Shown: one piece after another, positions 35,478-47,321 of the stretch
Layout of the letters: the number at the start of each line of letters is the position of its first letter
Numbering within the stretch: position 1 is the first letter of the stretch
Translations under genes and position numbers: made by a program
Assembly (NCBI GenBank): GCA_022828595.1
Contig: JAKGHH010000002.1
Coordinates: 105,831,254-105,895,253 of the forward strand
Reading direction: 5' to 3'
From: Nelumbo lutea
Lineage: Eukaryota; Streptophyta; Magnoliopsida; Proteales; Nelumbonaceae
Length of the DNA: 64,000 nucleotides
Notes under the pieces: model-generated
Told to the model about the DNA's origin: nothing
Databases searched by the model: none
What the model saw: only the letters and a program-made list of their open reading frames with translations

Positions 35478-36700
35478 TGGTGTAGCCAGTTCTGGTCACG
35501 TACCAATTTTTTGTGATATATGAATTTTTTTTGGCTAAGTACCTTATCATTTGACCTACTCTCAGGAGAGGATGGTGGAGCTCTCTAGTGGTGAACTGCA
35601 TGGGGGAGAGCTCTGTTGAGCTCCCTAGGGGGGTTAACTGCATGGGGGAGAGCTATGCCGAGCTGCCCGAGCTATGCCGAGCTGGGGAGAGCTATGCCGA
35701 GCTCCCTAGTGGCGAACTACCTGGGGGAGGGCTATACCGAGCTCCCTAGTGGTGAGCTATCTTGGTGGACTCGTCATTTGACCTGCTCCTAGAGGGCCTG
35801 CAACTTAGAGGATGGTGGAGCTCCCTGGTGTAGCGCAACCCAACTGCCCTCTACATGAGGTGATATTCTCTCCTTTGTAGGCGGCGGGAGCTGAGGGACC
35901 TGCGAGAACTCCATCTTTTCCTCCTCTTTGTAGGTGGCAGGAGCTGAGGAACTTGCAAGAACTCCATCTTTTCCTCCTCTTTGTAGGTGGCGGGAGTTAA
36001 GGAACCTGCGAGAACTGAATCAGAGGACCTAGGGGTATTTACCCGGTGGGGACTCTCCGATGCCTAAGTTAGCATTCTGATTGTAGAGAGTTTGGAGAGA
36101 AATGAGAGAGCTAAAGAGCAAGGATTACCTCAATTTCTCCATTCTCCCCCGTTTGTCTTTGGGGGTCGAAGTCCTTATATAGCGGTATCCTATCAAATCA
36201 GGCGTAACCGCCTCTGTCAAGTCAGGCATAACTGCCTCTGTCTCTCTGCCGCAGTCGTCACCACCAGAGATGAGGTGGCGGGTGCAAGCAGCTATTGCAG
36301 AGTATGGCTCTGCCATGCAAGGAATAGCTCTCAGGTCTGGCAGGCACGGTGTTTCCTGGCGTGAGACATGGGCACAGTTCTCCAGATCTATCAGGTACGA
36401 TTGTGAGGTAGGAGATCTTCCTACGATATGACGAACTGCTCTTCTGCGAGCTACACTGTACCGAGCTACCCTGCAAGTGGCAAGCTACCTGGGGGAGTGC
36501 TACGCCGATCTCCCCAAGCTATGCAGGGCTGCTTGTGGAGAGCTCTGCCAAGCTGCCTGTGGCGAGCTATGCTGAGCTGTCTGTAAGTGGCAAGTTGTGG
36601 CAAGTTCTGTCGAGTTTCCCATTTGTCAAGAGGCTGCACTTGGTTTGCATGAGGTGCCAGGTGTCACAATTTCACTGGAGGGCTAGATCCGCCATCATCA
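35478..36700 (-). repeat. Array LTR 6 (full length)
   Basis: 1223 bp, from TGGTGTAGCCAG to GCCATCATCA, with the minus-strand TATA at about 36174-36181. Confidence 0.85.
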
Positions 36701-37590
36701 TTTGGTCCCCAATCCCGAGTTGAGAGTAACTCAACGAAGGGAGTAGATTCGTTCTTTTGGCCCATAAGTCGACAAGCTAGTAAGTGCTGATCCAATTCCT
36801 TAGGTTTTGGGAGTTTCCTCTATGTGGCGAGTTGCCTACAAGTGGCGAGCTGCCTACAAGTGGCGAGCTTCCTTAGGGTGAGGAGGTCTCTACCAGTTCA
36901 ATACTGTAGCCCTTAGGCTCTGGGGCAACTTATAGTTCACTTTAATTGATTTTGCCCATGCTGAGGAAGCGACTGGGTTTTTAGCAATAATGTGGCCCGT
37001 AGGCTTTGGGAGTGACTTATAGTCCACTCTTCTTGACTTTGCCATGCCGAAGAGGCAACTAGGTAGTAATGTGGCCCGTTGGCTTTGGGAGCGACTCATT
37101 GTCCACTCTTCTTGAGTTTTCCCATGCCGAAGAGGAGACTGGGTAGTAATGTGGCCCATAGGCTTTTGGAGTGACTCATAGTCCACTCTTCTTGACTTTG
37201 CCTATCCCGAAGAGGCGGCTGTGTAGTAATGTGGCCCGTAGGCTTTGGGAGCGACTCATAGTCCACTCTTCTTGACTTTGCTCATGCCGAAGAGGCGGTT
37301 GGGTCTTAAGCATTAATGTGGCCAGTAGGCTTTGCCTATGAGGTGTCGAGCTACCTGTGAGGTGTCGGGTTGAACAGGTGTCGAGCTACCTGTGAGGTGC
37401 TGAGCTGACCAGGTGGGAAGTTGCCTGTGAGGTGCCAAGCTGACCAGGTACCAAGCTACCTGTGAGGTGCTGAGCTACCTGTGATTGTGTAGCATCACCC
37501 TTGTAATGCCGGTCACCCACTCCTACAAGATGCTATTAGGAACTCGACCTTCGGGGGCAACACTACTAACTTTAGGTCGCCAACTCACAT
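36701..37590 (-). repeat. Array internal domain 6 (type C, truncated)
   Basis: It has five 80-bp repeats and the GAGCTACCTGTGAGG series. It stops near 37590, where a deletion fuses it to the middle of LTR 7, so the primer-site end is missing. Confidence 0.75.
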
Positions 37591-38354
37591 AAGAGATGAG
37601 GAACCTACAAGAACTCCATCTTTTACTCCTCTTTGTAGGCGGTGGGAGCTGAGAAACCTACGAGAACTGAATCAGAGAACCCGAGGGTATTTACTCGGTG
37701 GGGACTCTCCGAAGCCTTAATTAGCATTATGATTGTAGAGAGTTTGGAGAGAAATGAGAGAGCTAGAGAGCAAGGATTACCTCAATTTTTCTATTCTCCC
37801 CCCTTTGTCTTTGGGGGTCGGGGTCCTTATATAGCGGTGTCTTGTCAAAGAGGTCTTACCGCCTCTTTCTCTCTGCCGCAGTCGTTACCACTAGAGTTGA
37901 GGTGACGGGTGCAAGCAGATGTTGCAGAGTATGGCTCTGCCAAGCAAGGGACAGCTCTCAGGTCTGGTAGGCACGGCGCCTCCTGGCAAGAGACATGGGC
38001 GCAGGTCTCTAGATCTATGAGGTACGGTTGTCTGGCAGGAGATCTTCCTGCTATATGCCGAACAGCTCTTCCACGAGCTACCCTGCAAGTGGCGAGCTAC
38101 CTATGGAAAGCTTCCTGGTGGAGAGCTATCCCAAGCTCCCCGAGCTATGCCGAGCTCTCCGTGCTTTTTCGAGCTGCTTATAGCAAGCTCGACCGAGCTG
38201 CCTGTGGTAAGCCATGCCGAGCTGTTTGTACGTGGCAAGCTATGGCAAGCTCTATCGAGATGCACGAGCTTCCCAGTTGTCAAGAGACTACACATGGTTT
38301 GCATGAGGTGCTAGGTGTCACAATTACATTGGAGGGCCAAATCCGCCCTCATCA
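37591..38354 (-). repeat. Array LTR 7 (partial)
   Basis: Only the part from the GAGCTGAGGAACC-type repeats to CCCTCATCA remains, with the minus-strand TATA near 37827-37834. The join lies in GGGAGC-like sequence found in both parent regions, which suggests recombination at short homology. Confidence 0.75.
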
Positions 38355-39448
38355 TTTGCCCCCACTCCCGAGTTAAGAGTAACTCAGCGAAGGGAGTAGA
38401 TTGCTTCTTTTGGCCCGTAAGTCGACGAGCTAGTAAGTGTTGATCTAAATCCTTAGGTTTTGAAAGTTGCCTGTATGTGGCGAGCTGCCTGCAAGTGGCG
38501 AGCTGCCTACAAGTGGCGAGCTGCCTACAAGTGGCGAGCTGCCTATAGGGTCAGGAGGTCTCTGCCAGTTCAGTACTCTTGCCCTTAGGCTCTAGGGAAA
38601 CTTATAGTTCACTTTTGTTGATTTTGCCCATGCTGAGGAAGCGACTGGGTTTTTAGCAATAATGTAGCTCGTAGGCTTTGGGAGTGACTCGTAGTCCACT
38701 TTTTTTTTTTACTTTTCCCATGCCGAAGTGGCAGCTGGGTAATAATGTGGCCTGTAGGCTTGGGGAGTGACTCATAGTCCACTCTTCTTGACTTTGCTCG
38801 TGCCGAAGAGGAGACTGGATCTTAAGCAGTAATGTGGCCTGTAGGCTTTGCTTGTGAGGTGTCGAGCTACTTGTGAGGTGTCAAGTTGACCAAGTGCCGA
38901 GCTACCTCTAAGGAGTCGAGCTAACTAGGTGCCAAGCTACCTGTGAGGTGCCAAGTTGACCAGGTACCATGCTACCTGTGAGGTGCCGAGCTGACCAGGT
39001 GCCAAGCTACCTATGATTACATTGCATCAACCTCGTAATGCCGGTCACCCAGTCCTACAAAAAGCTACTAGGAGCTCGACCTTCGGGGGCAGCACTACTA
39101 ACTTTAGGTCGCCAGCTCACACGGGAGCCTTGGAAGGCTCCACCAGCGATAGCACCCATGCAGTCTATTGGCCGCCAACTCCCGCGGAAGCCACAAAGAG
39201 CTCATCTTAGTAGGAGTGACCTCACAAAGAGGACTGATGAGGTCTTATCCGAATTGAAAGTAAAGTTGGTAGAGCTGCTTAGTCTGCTAGTTCCCTACAT
39301 AGTCTTTGAGTTCGTAAAAACTGTATACTATAAAGCGAGAGTTTCAATTTCTAAAAAGTGAGGACATAAATTTCTGGGAGAAGAGCACTTACCTTTTGTA
39401 GGATGAGCACTTAGCTTTTTGTAGCATGTTCCCACAGACGATTCCAAT
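38355..39448 (-). repeat. Array internal domain 7 (type C)
   Basis: It has only about three 80-bp repeats, a longer GAGCTGACCAGGTGCC series and a degraded primer-site-like end (CGATTCCAAT). Non-coding. Confidence 0.75.
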
Positions 39449-40590
39449 TGATGTTACCGGTTCTGGTCACGTACCAATTTCTTGTGATGTATCAATTTTT
39501 TTTTGGCTAAGTACCTCGTCATTTGACCTATTCCCAGGAGAGGATGGTGGAGCTCCCTGGTGGTGAACTGCCTAGGGGAGAGCTATACTGAGCTCCCTGG
39601 TGGCGAACTGCCCGCGGGAGAGCTATGCCGAGATCCCTGGTGGCGAACTGCCTGGGGAAGAGCTATGTTGAGCTCCTTGGTGGTGAGCTACATTGGTGGA
39701 CTCGTTATTTGACGTGCTCCTAGATGGCCTGTAACTCAAGGGATGGTGGAGCTCCCTGGTGTAGCGCAACCCAACTGCCCTCTGCATGAGGTGATCTCCT
39801 CTCCTTTGTAGGCAGCGAAAGTTGAGGGACCTGCGAGAACTCCATCTTTTCCTCCTCTTTGTAGGCGGTGGGAGCTGAGAAACCTACGAGAACTAAACCA
39901 GAGGACCCGGGGGTATTTACCCGGCGGGGACTCTCCGATGCCTAAGTTAGCATTCTGATTGTAGTGAGTTTGGAGAGGAATAGGAGAACTAGAGAGCAAG
40001 GATTACCTCAAATTTTCCATTCACCCCTCTTTGTGTTTGGAGGTCGGAGTCCTTATATAGCGGTGTCTTGTCAAATCAGGCGTAACCACCTCTATCAAGT
40101 CAGTTGTTACCACTAGAGATGAGGTGGCGGTGCAACCATTTGTTGCAGAGTACGGCTCTGCCAGGCAAGGGACAACTCTCAGGTCTAGCAGGCATGACAC
40201 CGCCTAGCGAGAGACGTGGGTGCAGGTCTCCAGATCTGTCAAGTATGGTTGTCACGCAGGAGATCTTCCTACAATATGCCGAATCGCTCTTCCGTGAGAT
40301 ACCCTGTACCAAGCTACCCTGCAAGTGGTGTGCTGCCTATGATGAGCTGCCTGGGGGAGAGCTATGCTGAGCTCCCCGATCTATGCCGAGCTCTCCGAGC
40401 TATTCCGAACTACTTGTGGCGAGCTCTACCGAGCTGCTTGTGGCGAGCCATGCCGAGCTGTCTGTAAGTGGCAAGCTGTGGCAAGCTCTATCGAGCTGCC
40501 TGAGCTGCCTATTTGTCAAGAGGCTACACTTGGTTTGCATGAGGTGTCAGGTGTCACAATTTCACTAGAGGGCCAAATCCACCCTCATCA
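39449..40590 (-). repeat. Array LTR 8
   Basis: 1142 bp, from TGATGTTACCGG to CCCTCATCA, with the minus-strand TATA at about 40053-40060. Confidence 0.85.
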
Positions 40591-41791
40591 TTTGCCCCCC
40601 ACTCCCGAGTTGAGAGTAACTCAGCGAAAGGAGTAGATTCCTTCTTTTGGCCCGTAAGTCAACAAGCTAGTAAGTGCTTATCCAATTCCTATGATTTTGG
40701 GAGCTACCTGTATGTGGCAAGTTGCTGGCAAGTGGTGAGCTGCCTACAAGTTGCGAGCTGCCTATAGGGTGAGGAGGTCTCTGCCAGTTCAGTACTCTTG
40801 CCCTTAGGCTCTGGGCAACTTATAGTTTACTTTTGTTGATTTTGCCCATGCTCATGAAGCGACTAGGTTTTTAGCAATAATGTGGCCCGAAAGCTTTGGG
40901 AGTGACTCGTAGTCCACTCTTCTTGACTTTGCCCATGCCGAAGAGGCAACTGTGTAGTAATGTTTCCAGTAGGCTTTGGGAGTGACTCATAGTCCACTCT
41001 TCTTGACTTTGCCCATGCCGAAGAGGCGACTAGGTAGTAATGTGGCCCGTAGGCTTTGGGAGCGACTCATAGTCCACTCTTCTAGACTTTGCCTATGCCG
41101 AAGAGGCGACTAGGTAGTAATGTGGCCTGTAGACTTTGGGAGTGACTCATAGTCCACTTTTCTTGACTTTGCTCGTGCCGAAGAGGCGGTTGGGTCTTAA
41201 GCAGTAATGAGGTGCCAAGCAGACCAGGTGCCAAGCTACCTGTGAGGTGTCAAGTTGACCAGCTGCCGAGCTACTTGTGAGGTGCCGAGCTGACAAGGTG
41301 TCGAGCTACCTGTGAGGTGCCGAACTGACCAAGAGCCAAGCTGCCTATGAGGTGATGAGCTAACCAGGTACCGTGCTACCTGTGAGGTACCGAGCTAACC
41401 AGGTGCCGATCTACTTGTGATTGCGTTGCATCAGCCTCGTAATGCCAGTCACGCACTCCTACAAGAAGCTACTAGGAGGTCGACCTTTGGGGGCAGCACT
41501 ACTAAATTTAGGTCACCAGTTCACATGAGAACCTTGGAAGGCTCGATCGGCAACAACGCTCGTAGAGTCTATTGGCCGTCAACTCCCGCGGAAGCCACAA
41601 AGAGCTCATCGTAGTAGGGGGGACCTCACAAAGAGGACTGATGAGGTTTTATCCGAACTGAAAGTAAAGTTGGTAGAGTTGCTTAGTCTACTAGTTCCTT
41701 GCATGGTCTTTCAATTCATAAAAACTGTAAACTATAAAACGAGAGCTTCAATTTCTAAATTTTGTAGCATGTTCCCACAGATGGCGCTAAT
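40591..41791 (-). repeat. Array internal domain 8 (type C)
   Basis: It has about five 80-bp repeats and the GAGCTACCTGTGAGG series. The end reads TTCCCACAGATGGCGCTAAT. Part of the AGGACTTAGCTTTT stretch usual before the primer site is deleted. Confidence 0.75.
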
Positions 41792-43005
41792 TGATGTAAC
41801 CGGTTCTGGTCACATACCAATTTTTTGTGATGTATCAATTTTTTTTTGGGCTAAGTACCTCGTCATTTGACCTACACCCAGGAGAGGATGGTGGAGCTCC
41901 CTGGTGGTGAATTGCCTGTGGGAGAGCTATGCCGATCTGCCCAATCTATGCCGAGCTGGGGAGAGCTATGCCAAGCTCCCTGGTGGTGAACTACTTGGGG
42001 GAGAGCTATGCCGAGCTCCCTAGTGGTGGTGAACTAACTTGGTGGACTCGTCATTTGACCTACTCCTAAACGGCCTCTAACTCATAGGATGGTGGAGCTC
42101 CCTGGTGTAGTGCAACCAGACTGCCCTCTGCATGAGGTGATCTCCTCTCCTCTGTAGGCGGCGGGATCTGAGGGACTTGCGAAAACTCCATCTTTTCCTC
42201 CTCTTTGTAGGTGACGGGAGCTAAGGAACCTACAAGAACTCCATCTTTTCCTCCTCATTGTAGGCGGCGGGAGCTGAGGAACCTACGAGAACTAAATCAA
42301 AGGACCCGGGGGTATTTACACGGCAGGGACTCTCCGATGCCTAAGTTTACATTCTGATTGTAGAGAGTTTGGAGAGAAATGAGAGAGCTAGAGAACAAGG
42401 ATTACCTCAATTTTTCCATTCTCCCTCCTTTGTCTTTGGGGGTCGGAGTCCTTATATACCGGTGTCCTATCAAATCAAGCGTAACTGCCTCTGTCAAGTC
42501 AAGCATAACCGCCTCTATCTCTCTATCACAGTCGTTACCACTAGAGCTGAGGTGGTGGGTGCAAGCAGTTGTTGTAGAGTACGGCTCTGCCAGGCAAGGG
42601 ACAACTCTCAGGTCTGGCAAGCACGGCACCGCCTAGCGAGAGACGTGGGCGCAGGTCTCCAGATCTGTCAGGTATGGTTGTCAGGTAGGAGATCTTGCTG
42701 CGATATGCCAAACTGCTCTTCCGCGAGCTACCCTATACTGAGCTACCCTGCAAGTGGCGAGTTGTGTATGGCGAGCTGCATATGGCTAGCTGCCTAGGGG
42801 AGAGCTATGCCGAGCTCCTCAATCTATGCCGAGCTGGTTGTGGCGAGCTCTGCTGAGCTACCTGTAGCAAGTCATGCCGAGCTGCCTGTAAATGGCAAGC
42901 TATTGAAAGCTCTGTCGAGCTGCCCAATTGTCAAGAGGCTGCACTTGGTTTGCATGAGGTGCCAAGTGTCACAATTTCACTGGAGGACTAAATTCGCACT
43001 CATCA
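41792..43005 (-). repeat. Array LTR 9 (full length)
   Basis: 1214 bp, from TGATGTAACCGG to ACTCATCA. The TATA region reads CTTATATACC at 42451-42460. Confidence 0.85.
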
Positions 43006-44178
43006 TTTGCCCCCCACTCCTGAGCTGAGAGTAACTCAGCGAAGGGAGTAGGTTCCTTCTTTTGGCCAGTAAGTCGACGAGCTCGTAAGTGCTGATCCAA
43101 TTCCTTAGGTTTTGGGAGATGCCTGTATGTGGCGAGCTACCTGCAAGTGGCGAGCTGCCTACAAGTGGCGAGTTGCCTATAGGGTGGGGAGGTCTCTGCC
43201 AGTTCAGTATTTTAGCCCTTAGGCTCTGGGGGCAACTTATAGTCACTTTTGTTGACTATAGGTTTTGGGAGTGACTCGTAGTCCACTCTTCTTGACTTTG
43301 CCATGCCGAAGAGGCGACTGGGTAGTAGTGTGGCCCGTAGGCTTTGGGAGTGACACATAGTCCACTCTTCTTGACTTTGCCCGTGCTGAAGAGGCAACTG
43401 GGTAGTAATGTGTCCTATAGGCTTTGGGAGCGACTCATAGTGCACTCTTCTTGACTTTACCTGTGCCGAAGAGGCGGCTGGGTAGTAATGTGGCCCGTAG
43501 GCTTTGGGAGTGACTCATAGTCCACTCTTCTTGACTTTGCTCATGCCGAAGATGTGGCTGGTTGTTAAGCAGTAATGTGGCCCATAGGCTTTGCTTGTGA
43601 AGTGCCGAGCTGACCAGGTGTTGAGCTACCTGTGAGGTGTCGGGTTGACCAGGTGCCGAGCTGACTAGGTGTCGAGCTACCTGTGAGGTGCCGAGCTAAC
43701 CAAGTGCCAAGCTGCCTATGAGGTGACAAGCTTACCAGGTACCGTGCTACCTGTGAGGTGCCGAGCTGACCAAGTGCCGAGCTACCTGCGATTGCACTGC
43801 ATCAGCCTCGCAATGCCGGTCACCCACTCCTACAGGAAGCTACTAGGAGCTCGACCTTCGGGGGTAGCACTACAAAATTTAGGTCATCAGCTCACATGGG
43901 AGCCTTGGAAGGCTCGACCGACAACAGCGTCTGTAGAGTCTGTTGGCCGCCATCTCCCACGGAAGCCACGAAGTGCTCATCTTAGTAGGGGGGACCTCAC
44001 AAAGAGGACCGATGAGGTTTTATCCGAATTGAAAGTAAAGGTGGTAGAACTGCTTAGTCTGCTAGTTCCCTGCATAGTCTTTGAGTTCGTAAAAACTATA
44101 AACTATAAAGCGAGAGATTCAATTTCTAAAAAGTGAGGACTTAGCTTTTGGTAGCATGTTCCCATAGACGACGCCAAT
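43006..44178 (-). repeat. Array internal domain 9 (type C)
   Basis: It has a small deletion near 43250 that removes the start of the first 80-bp repeat, then about five repeats, the GAGCTACCTGTGAGG series and the primer-site-like end. Non-coding. Confidence 0.75.
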
Positions 44179-45323
44179 TGATGTAACTGGTTCTGGTCAC
44201 ATTCCAATTTTTGTGATGTATCAATTTTTTTTTTGGCTAAGTACCTCATCATTTGACCTACTCCCAGGAGAGGATGGTGGAGCTCCCTGGTGATGAACTG
44301 CATGGGGGAGAGCTATGCCGAGCTGGGGAGAGCTATGCCGAGCTCCCTGGTGGCGAACTGCCTGGAGGAGAGCTATGCCGAGCTCCCTGGTGGTGAGCTA
44401 CCTTGGTGGACTCGTCATTTGACCTGCTCCTAGAGGGCCTTAACTTAGAGGATGGTGGAGCTCCCTGGTGTAGCGCAACCCAACTGCCCTCTGCATGAGG
44501 TGATCTCCTCTCCTTTGTAGGCGGCGGGAGCTGAGGCACCAGCAAGAACTCCATCTTTTCCTCCTCTTTGTAGGTGGCGGGAGCTGAGGAACCTGCAAGA
44601 ACTCCATCTTTTCCCCCTCTTTGTAAGCGGTGGGAGCTGAGGAACCTGCGAGAACTGAATCAGAGGACCTAGGGGTATTTACCCGGTGGGGACTCTCTGA
44701 TGCCTAAGTTAGCATTCTGATTGTAGAGAGTTTGGAGAGAATTGAGAGAGTTAAAGAGCAAGGATTACCTCAATTTTTCCATTCTCCTCTCTTTGTCTTT
44801 GGGGGTCGAAGTCCTTATATAGCGGTATCCTATCAAATCTGGCATAACCGCCTCTGTCAAGTCAGGCATTACCGCCCCTCTCTCTGCCGCAGTCGTTACC
44901 ATTAGAGCTGAAGTGGCGGGTACAAGCAGCTGTTGTGGAGTACGGCTCTGCCATGCAAGGGACAGCTCTCAGGTCTGGCAGGCATGGCGCCGCCTGGCAA
45001 GAAATGTGGGCGCATGTCTCCAAATCTGTCAGGTACGGTTGTCAGGCAGGAGAACTTCCTGCAATATGTCAAACTGCTCTTCCGCGAGTTACCCTATACC
45101 GAGTTACACTGCAAGTGGTGAGCTGCCTGGGGGAGAGCTATGCCGAGCTCCCCGAGCTATGCCGAGCTGCTTGTGGCGTGCCATGCCGAGCTGTCTATAA
45201 GTGGCAATTTGTGGCAAACTCTGTTGAGCTGCCCGAGCTGCCCAGTTGTCAAGAGGCTGTACTTGGTTTGCATGAGGTGCCAGGTGTCACGATTTCACTG
45301 GAGGGCCAAATTCGCCCTCATCA
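44179..45323 (-). repeat. Array LTR 10 (right end of the array)
   Basis: 1145 bp, from TGATGTAACTGG to CCCTCATCA, with the minus-strand TATA at about 44814-44821. It is followed by ATGAC, the near match to CTGAC at the left end. Confidence 0.85.
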
Positions 45324-46119
45324 ATGACTATTCTAGATATAAAGGAACTATATATAGAGTCAGACACGGCATGGGTCTTGGGACAATCTGAACCTGATAA
45401 TAAGCACCACCATCCCTTGAAAATTTGAATACGGTCAAATATTAAGTAGCTAGGGAGACAGTAAATTACTTTTCTTCTTTTTCTCCCTTGAACTTGAAAT
45501 GCAGTTGGAGTAAAATTGTTGGTGTTGTATCTTGTATTTCCCAAGTATTACTTTTAATTGGTGAGAGTGGAAGAACTCTCAAATATATAAGTGAGAGTGT
45601 GAGACTAAAAGAGAATCTTTTCTCCCTAGGCACTGCTCTTTATAACCTAAGATTAGGGCTGCCACCTAAGCCAAGTTTGAGAACCACTCTCATGCAATTG
45701 AGAGATTGGTTAGGTTAACTCTTACACATGTTTTCTTATATAAGAATTAGTGGTTTTGCCAAAGGGCCCACACCACTACAATATGATATGAACCTATGTG
45801 GGCTTGTTACAAATAGATTCCTAGGCCATGAGCCATAGGCCCTCGGCCTACCGAGGCCCATATTGACCGACTTATTTGGCTTAAAAAATCACTTGTTTCC
45901 ACGGTGGAGGAGTTGTTGGATCTATAGTTGATACTTGATCCCATTTACACATTTGAGAATCTTACCATTGAGTAAAACTAAAATCTTTAGTTTTTTCTAT
46001 ATATTTAAATATTAATACTTGGATCTCCCTTCGGAAAAGAAATGGCTAGTTGGGCTTCTCATTTAGAAAGAAAAAGTTAATTGGGTTTGTTAATATCTTT
46101 GTCCCATTTTGGTATCTGG

Positions 46120-46425
46120 AAGTTATCATGCGTTGGTTCCATTGTTTCATTTTATTATATTTGATATCTGATAATCAGTTAATCACACTCCACACTCCCT
46201 CACGCAGAAATTGAGGAAATAGGGAATCTAATTATCATGGTAGTGTTTATGATATGTAGATTATGCTCAGTAAGTGTGACAAATCACTTTATAAGTTGCC
46301 TTTCAATTCAGTCTTACAGCCACTTCCCTGAACTCAATTCCCTGAGCTCTACCTGGAACCATATCTCCCCAGTATTAATTCAGGCTTTATCAACTACTCC
46401 AGTCTTTGATACAACTCGATCGGCA
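46120..46425 (+). promoter_or_regulatory. Conserved upstream region and TATA-like box of UBL gene 2
   Basis: The same conserved block as in copies 1 and 3. The TATA-like TTATAAG lies at about 46289-46295. An in-frame ATG at 46237 lies before this box, so it is unlikely to be in the transcript. Confidence 0.5.
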
Positions 46426-47121
46426 ATGGTGGTCATCAAAGTGGAACACTACGATAAGACATACACAATCGAGAAGAAATGCAAATCAGTCTTAGACATA
46501 CGCTTTTATCTTCAGTTTCATGTACCCTTCGATGATCAACTTCTATTATACAACGGAAATCTTCTATTAGATGGGAGGACGGCTTTATCTGATCTGGGCA
46601 TTGAGGAGGAGGATGATAATGAAGTGAGGATGAAAGTCCACAGGAAGATTCGGCCTCAGATCATCACAATCACCGTTCACACTGGGTGCGATGTGTTATT
46701 CCTTGAGATATCAAGCGTCGACACAGTTTTCAGTCTGAAAAAGATGATCGATGAGCAGGTGGGTATATCTCCACGGCGCCAGAATCTGAGAACGCTGGGA
46801 GTTCCGATGTATGACCAGTGGAAGCTGGAGAGGTATGCAATTTCCACTACACCCACTGTTTTTGTGTCGGAGACACCTCAGGACCCACGGTGGAATGTAG
46901 CCATTACTGTGGAGGTTCCATCCACTGGGCAATCAATGGTCATAAATGTGGAGAAGTATGACACAGTTCACACACTGCATGGAATGATTCGTCGTGCGGG
47001 ATTAGCAGATGAGGGACGTGATTTCCATCTTGAATGTGCAGGCACGCAACTTGATGGGACACTGGACATAATTAGTTACGACATTGAATCTGGGGACACT
47101 GTGACTTTGATTTATCACTGA
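46426..47121 (+). CDS. Triple ubiquitin-like domain protein, paralogue 2
   Basis: A 231-residue protein with three diverged ubiquitin folds: residues about 1-72, 78-148 and 156-231. Repeat 2 has the helix LKKMIDEQVGI and the loop-to-strand run LGVPMYDQWKL; repeat 3 has VINVEKYDTV and HLECAGTQLDG. The position like ubiquitin K48 is Asn45 in repeat 1 and Thr in repeat 3. It ends TLIYH with no LRLRGG tail. The open frame runs upstream in frame to 46237, but the start here aligns with both paralogues, has the same GGCAATGG context and lies after the TATA-like box. The frame is intact and intronless and differs from paralogue 1 by many substitutions but few indels, as expected for genes under constraint. 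Function is not known. Confidence 0.85.
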   Translation: MVVIKVEHYDKTYTIEKKCKSVLDIRFYLQFHVPFDDQLLLYNGNLLLDGRTALSDLGIEEEDDNEVRMKVHRKIRPQIITITVHTGCDVLFLEISSVDTVFSLKKMIDEQVGISPRRQNLRTLGVPMYDQWKLERYAISTTPTVFVSETPQDPRWNVAITVEVPSTGQSMVINVEKYDTVHTLHGMIRRAGLADEGRDFHLECAGTQLDGTLDIISYDIESGDTVTLIYH

Positions 47122-47176
47122 TGAGATTAAGAAGATGGTGATTCATGATGGGCAATATGAGAATACTAGTAGTAGT

Positions 47177-47321
47177 ATTAGTAGGAATGATGGATCAGAC
47201 TGATGGGTCGAGCTTCTTCTTTATCATATAATCCTTGTAATTCACTTCTCAAAGAGGTTGCAAGGATTATATGATAAACAGGAAACTCGACTCATCAGCC
47301 TGATTCATCATTCGTTCTAAT
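47177..47321. mobile_element. 145-bp foldback element in the 3' flank of UBL gene 2
   Basis: Two 61-bp arms (47177-47237 and 47261-47321) are inverted copies with about 8 mismatches around a 23-base loop. The insert interrupts an AGT microsatellite that is unbroken at the same place in copy 1, so it arrived after the duplication. It lies about 55 bp after the stop codon and may be transcribed as a hairpin. It could be a tiny MITE or a local inverted duplication. Confidence 0.75.

Larger units (their letters stand above)
7967..45323 (-). mobile_element. Head-to-tail array of a non-coding LTR element (10 LTRs, 9 internal domains)
   Basis: The array alternates LTRs of up to about 1.2 kb with internal domains of about 1.1-1.3 kb in one orientation. 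On the + strand each LTR runs from TGATGTAACC to CCCTCATCA, so the element ends are TGATG/CATCA. Read on the minus strand, every full internal domain starts with a primer-site-like TTGGCGCC(A/G)TCTGTGGGAA and ends with a purine tract GGGAGTGGGGGGCAAA. Nine LTRs carry a minus-strand CTATATAAGG TATA box. No gag, pol or other protein is encoded. The whole is bounded by CTGAC (7962-7966) and ATGAC (45324-45328), 4 of 5 matching, as expected if one insertion was amplified in place. Two later elements interrupt internal domain 5; without them the array is about 21 kb. Confidence 0.85.

Noticed and set aside
37909..38376. 155-codon open frame, and many like it, in the LTR array
   Set aside because: These translate GAGCT-rich tandem repeats (ELPE, ELCRA runs). 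The frames differ between units and break at each repeat-length change, so they are not proteins.
7967..45323. Array as nine or ten independent insertions
   Set aside because: No 5-bp duplications separate the units; each LTR edge joins directly to the next interior, and the only matching flanks are at the outer edges.
46237..46425. N-terminal extension of UBL gene 2 from an in-frame ATG at 46237
   Set aside because: The extension lies across the TATA-like box and the conserved promoter block. In genes 1 and 3 the same region is not open in frame, and all three align from the ATG at 46426.
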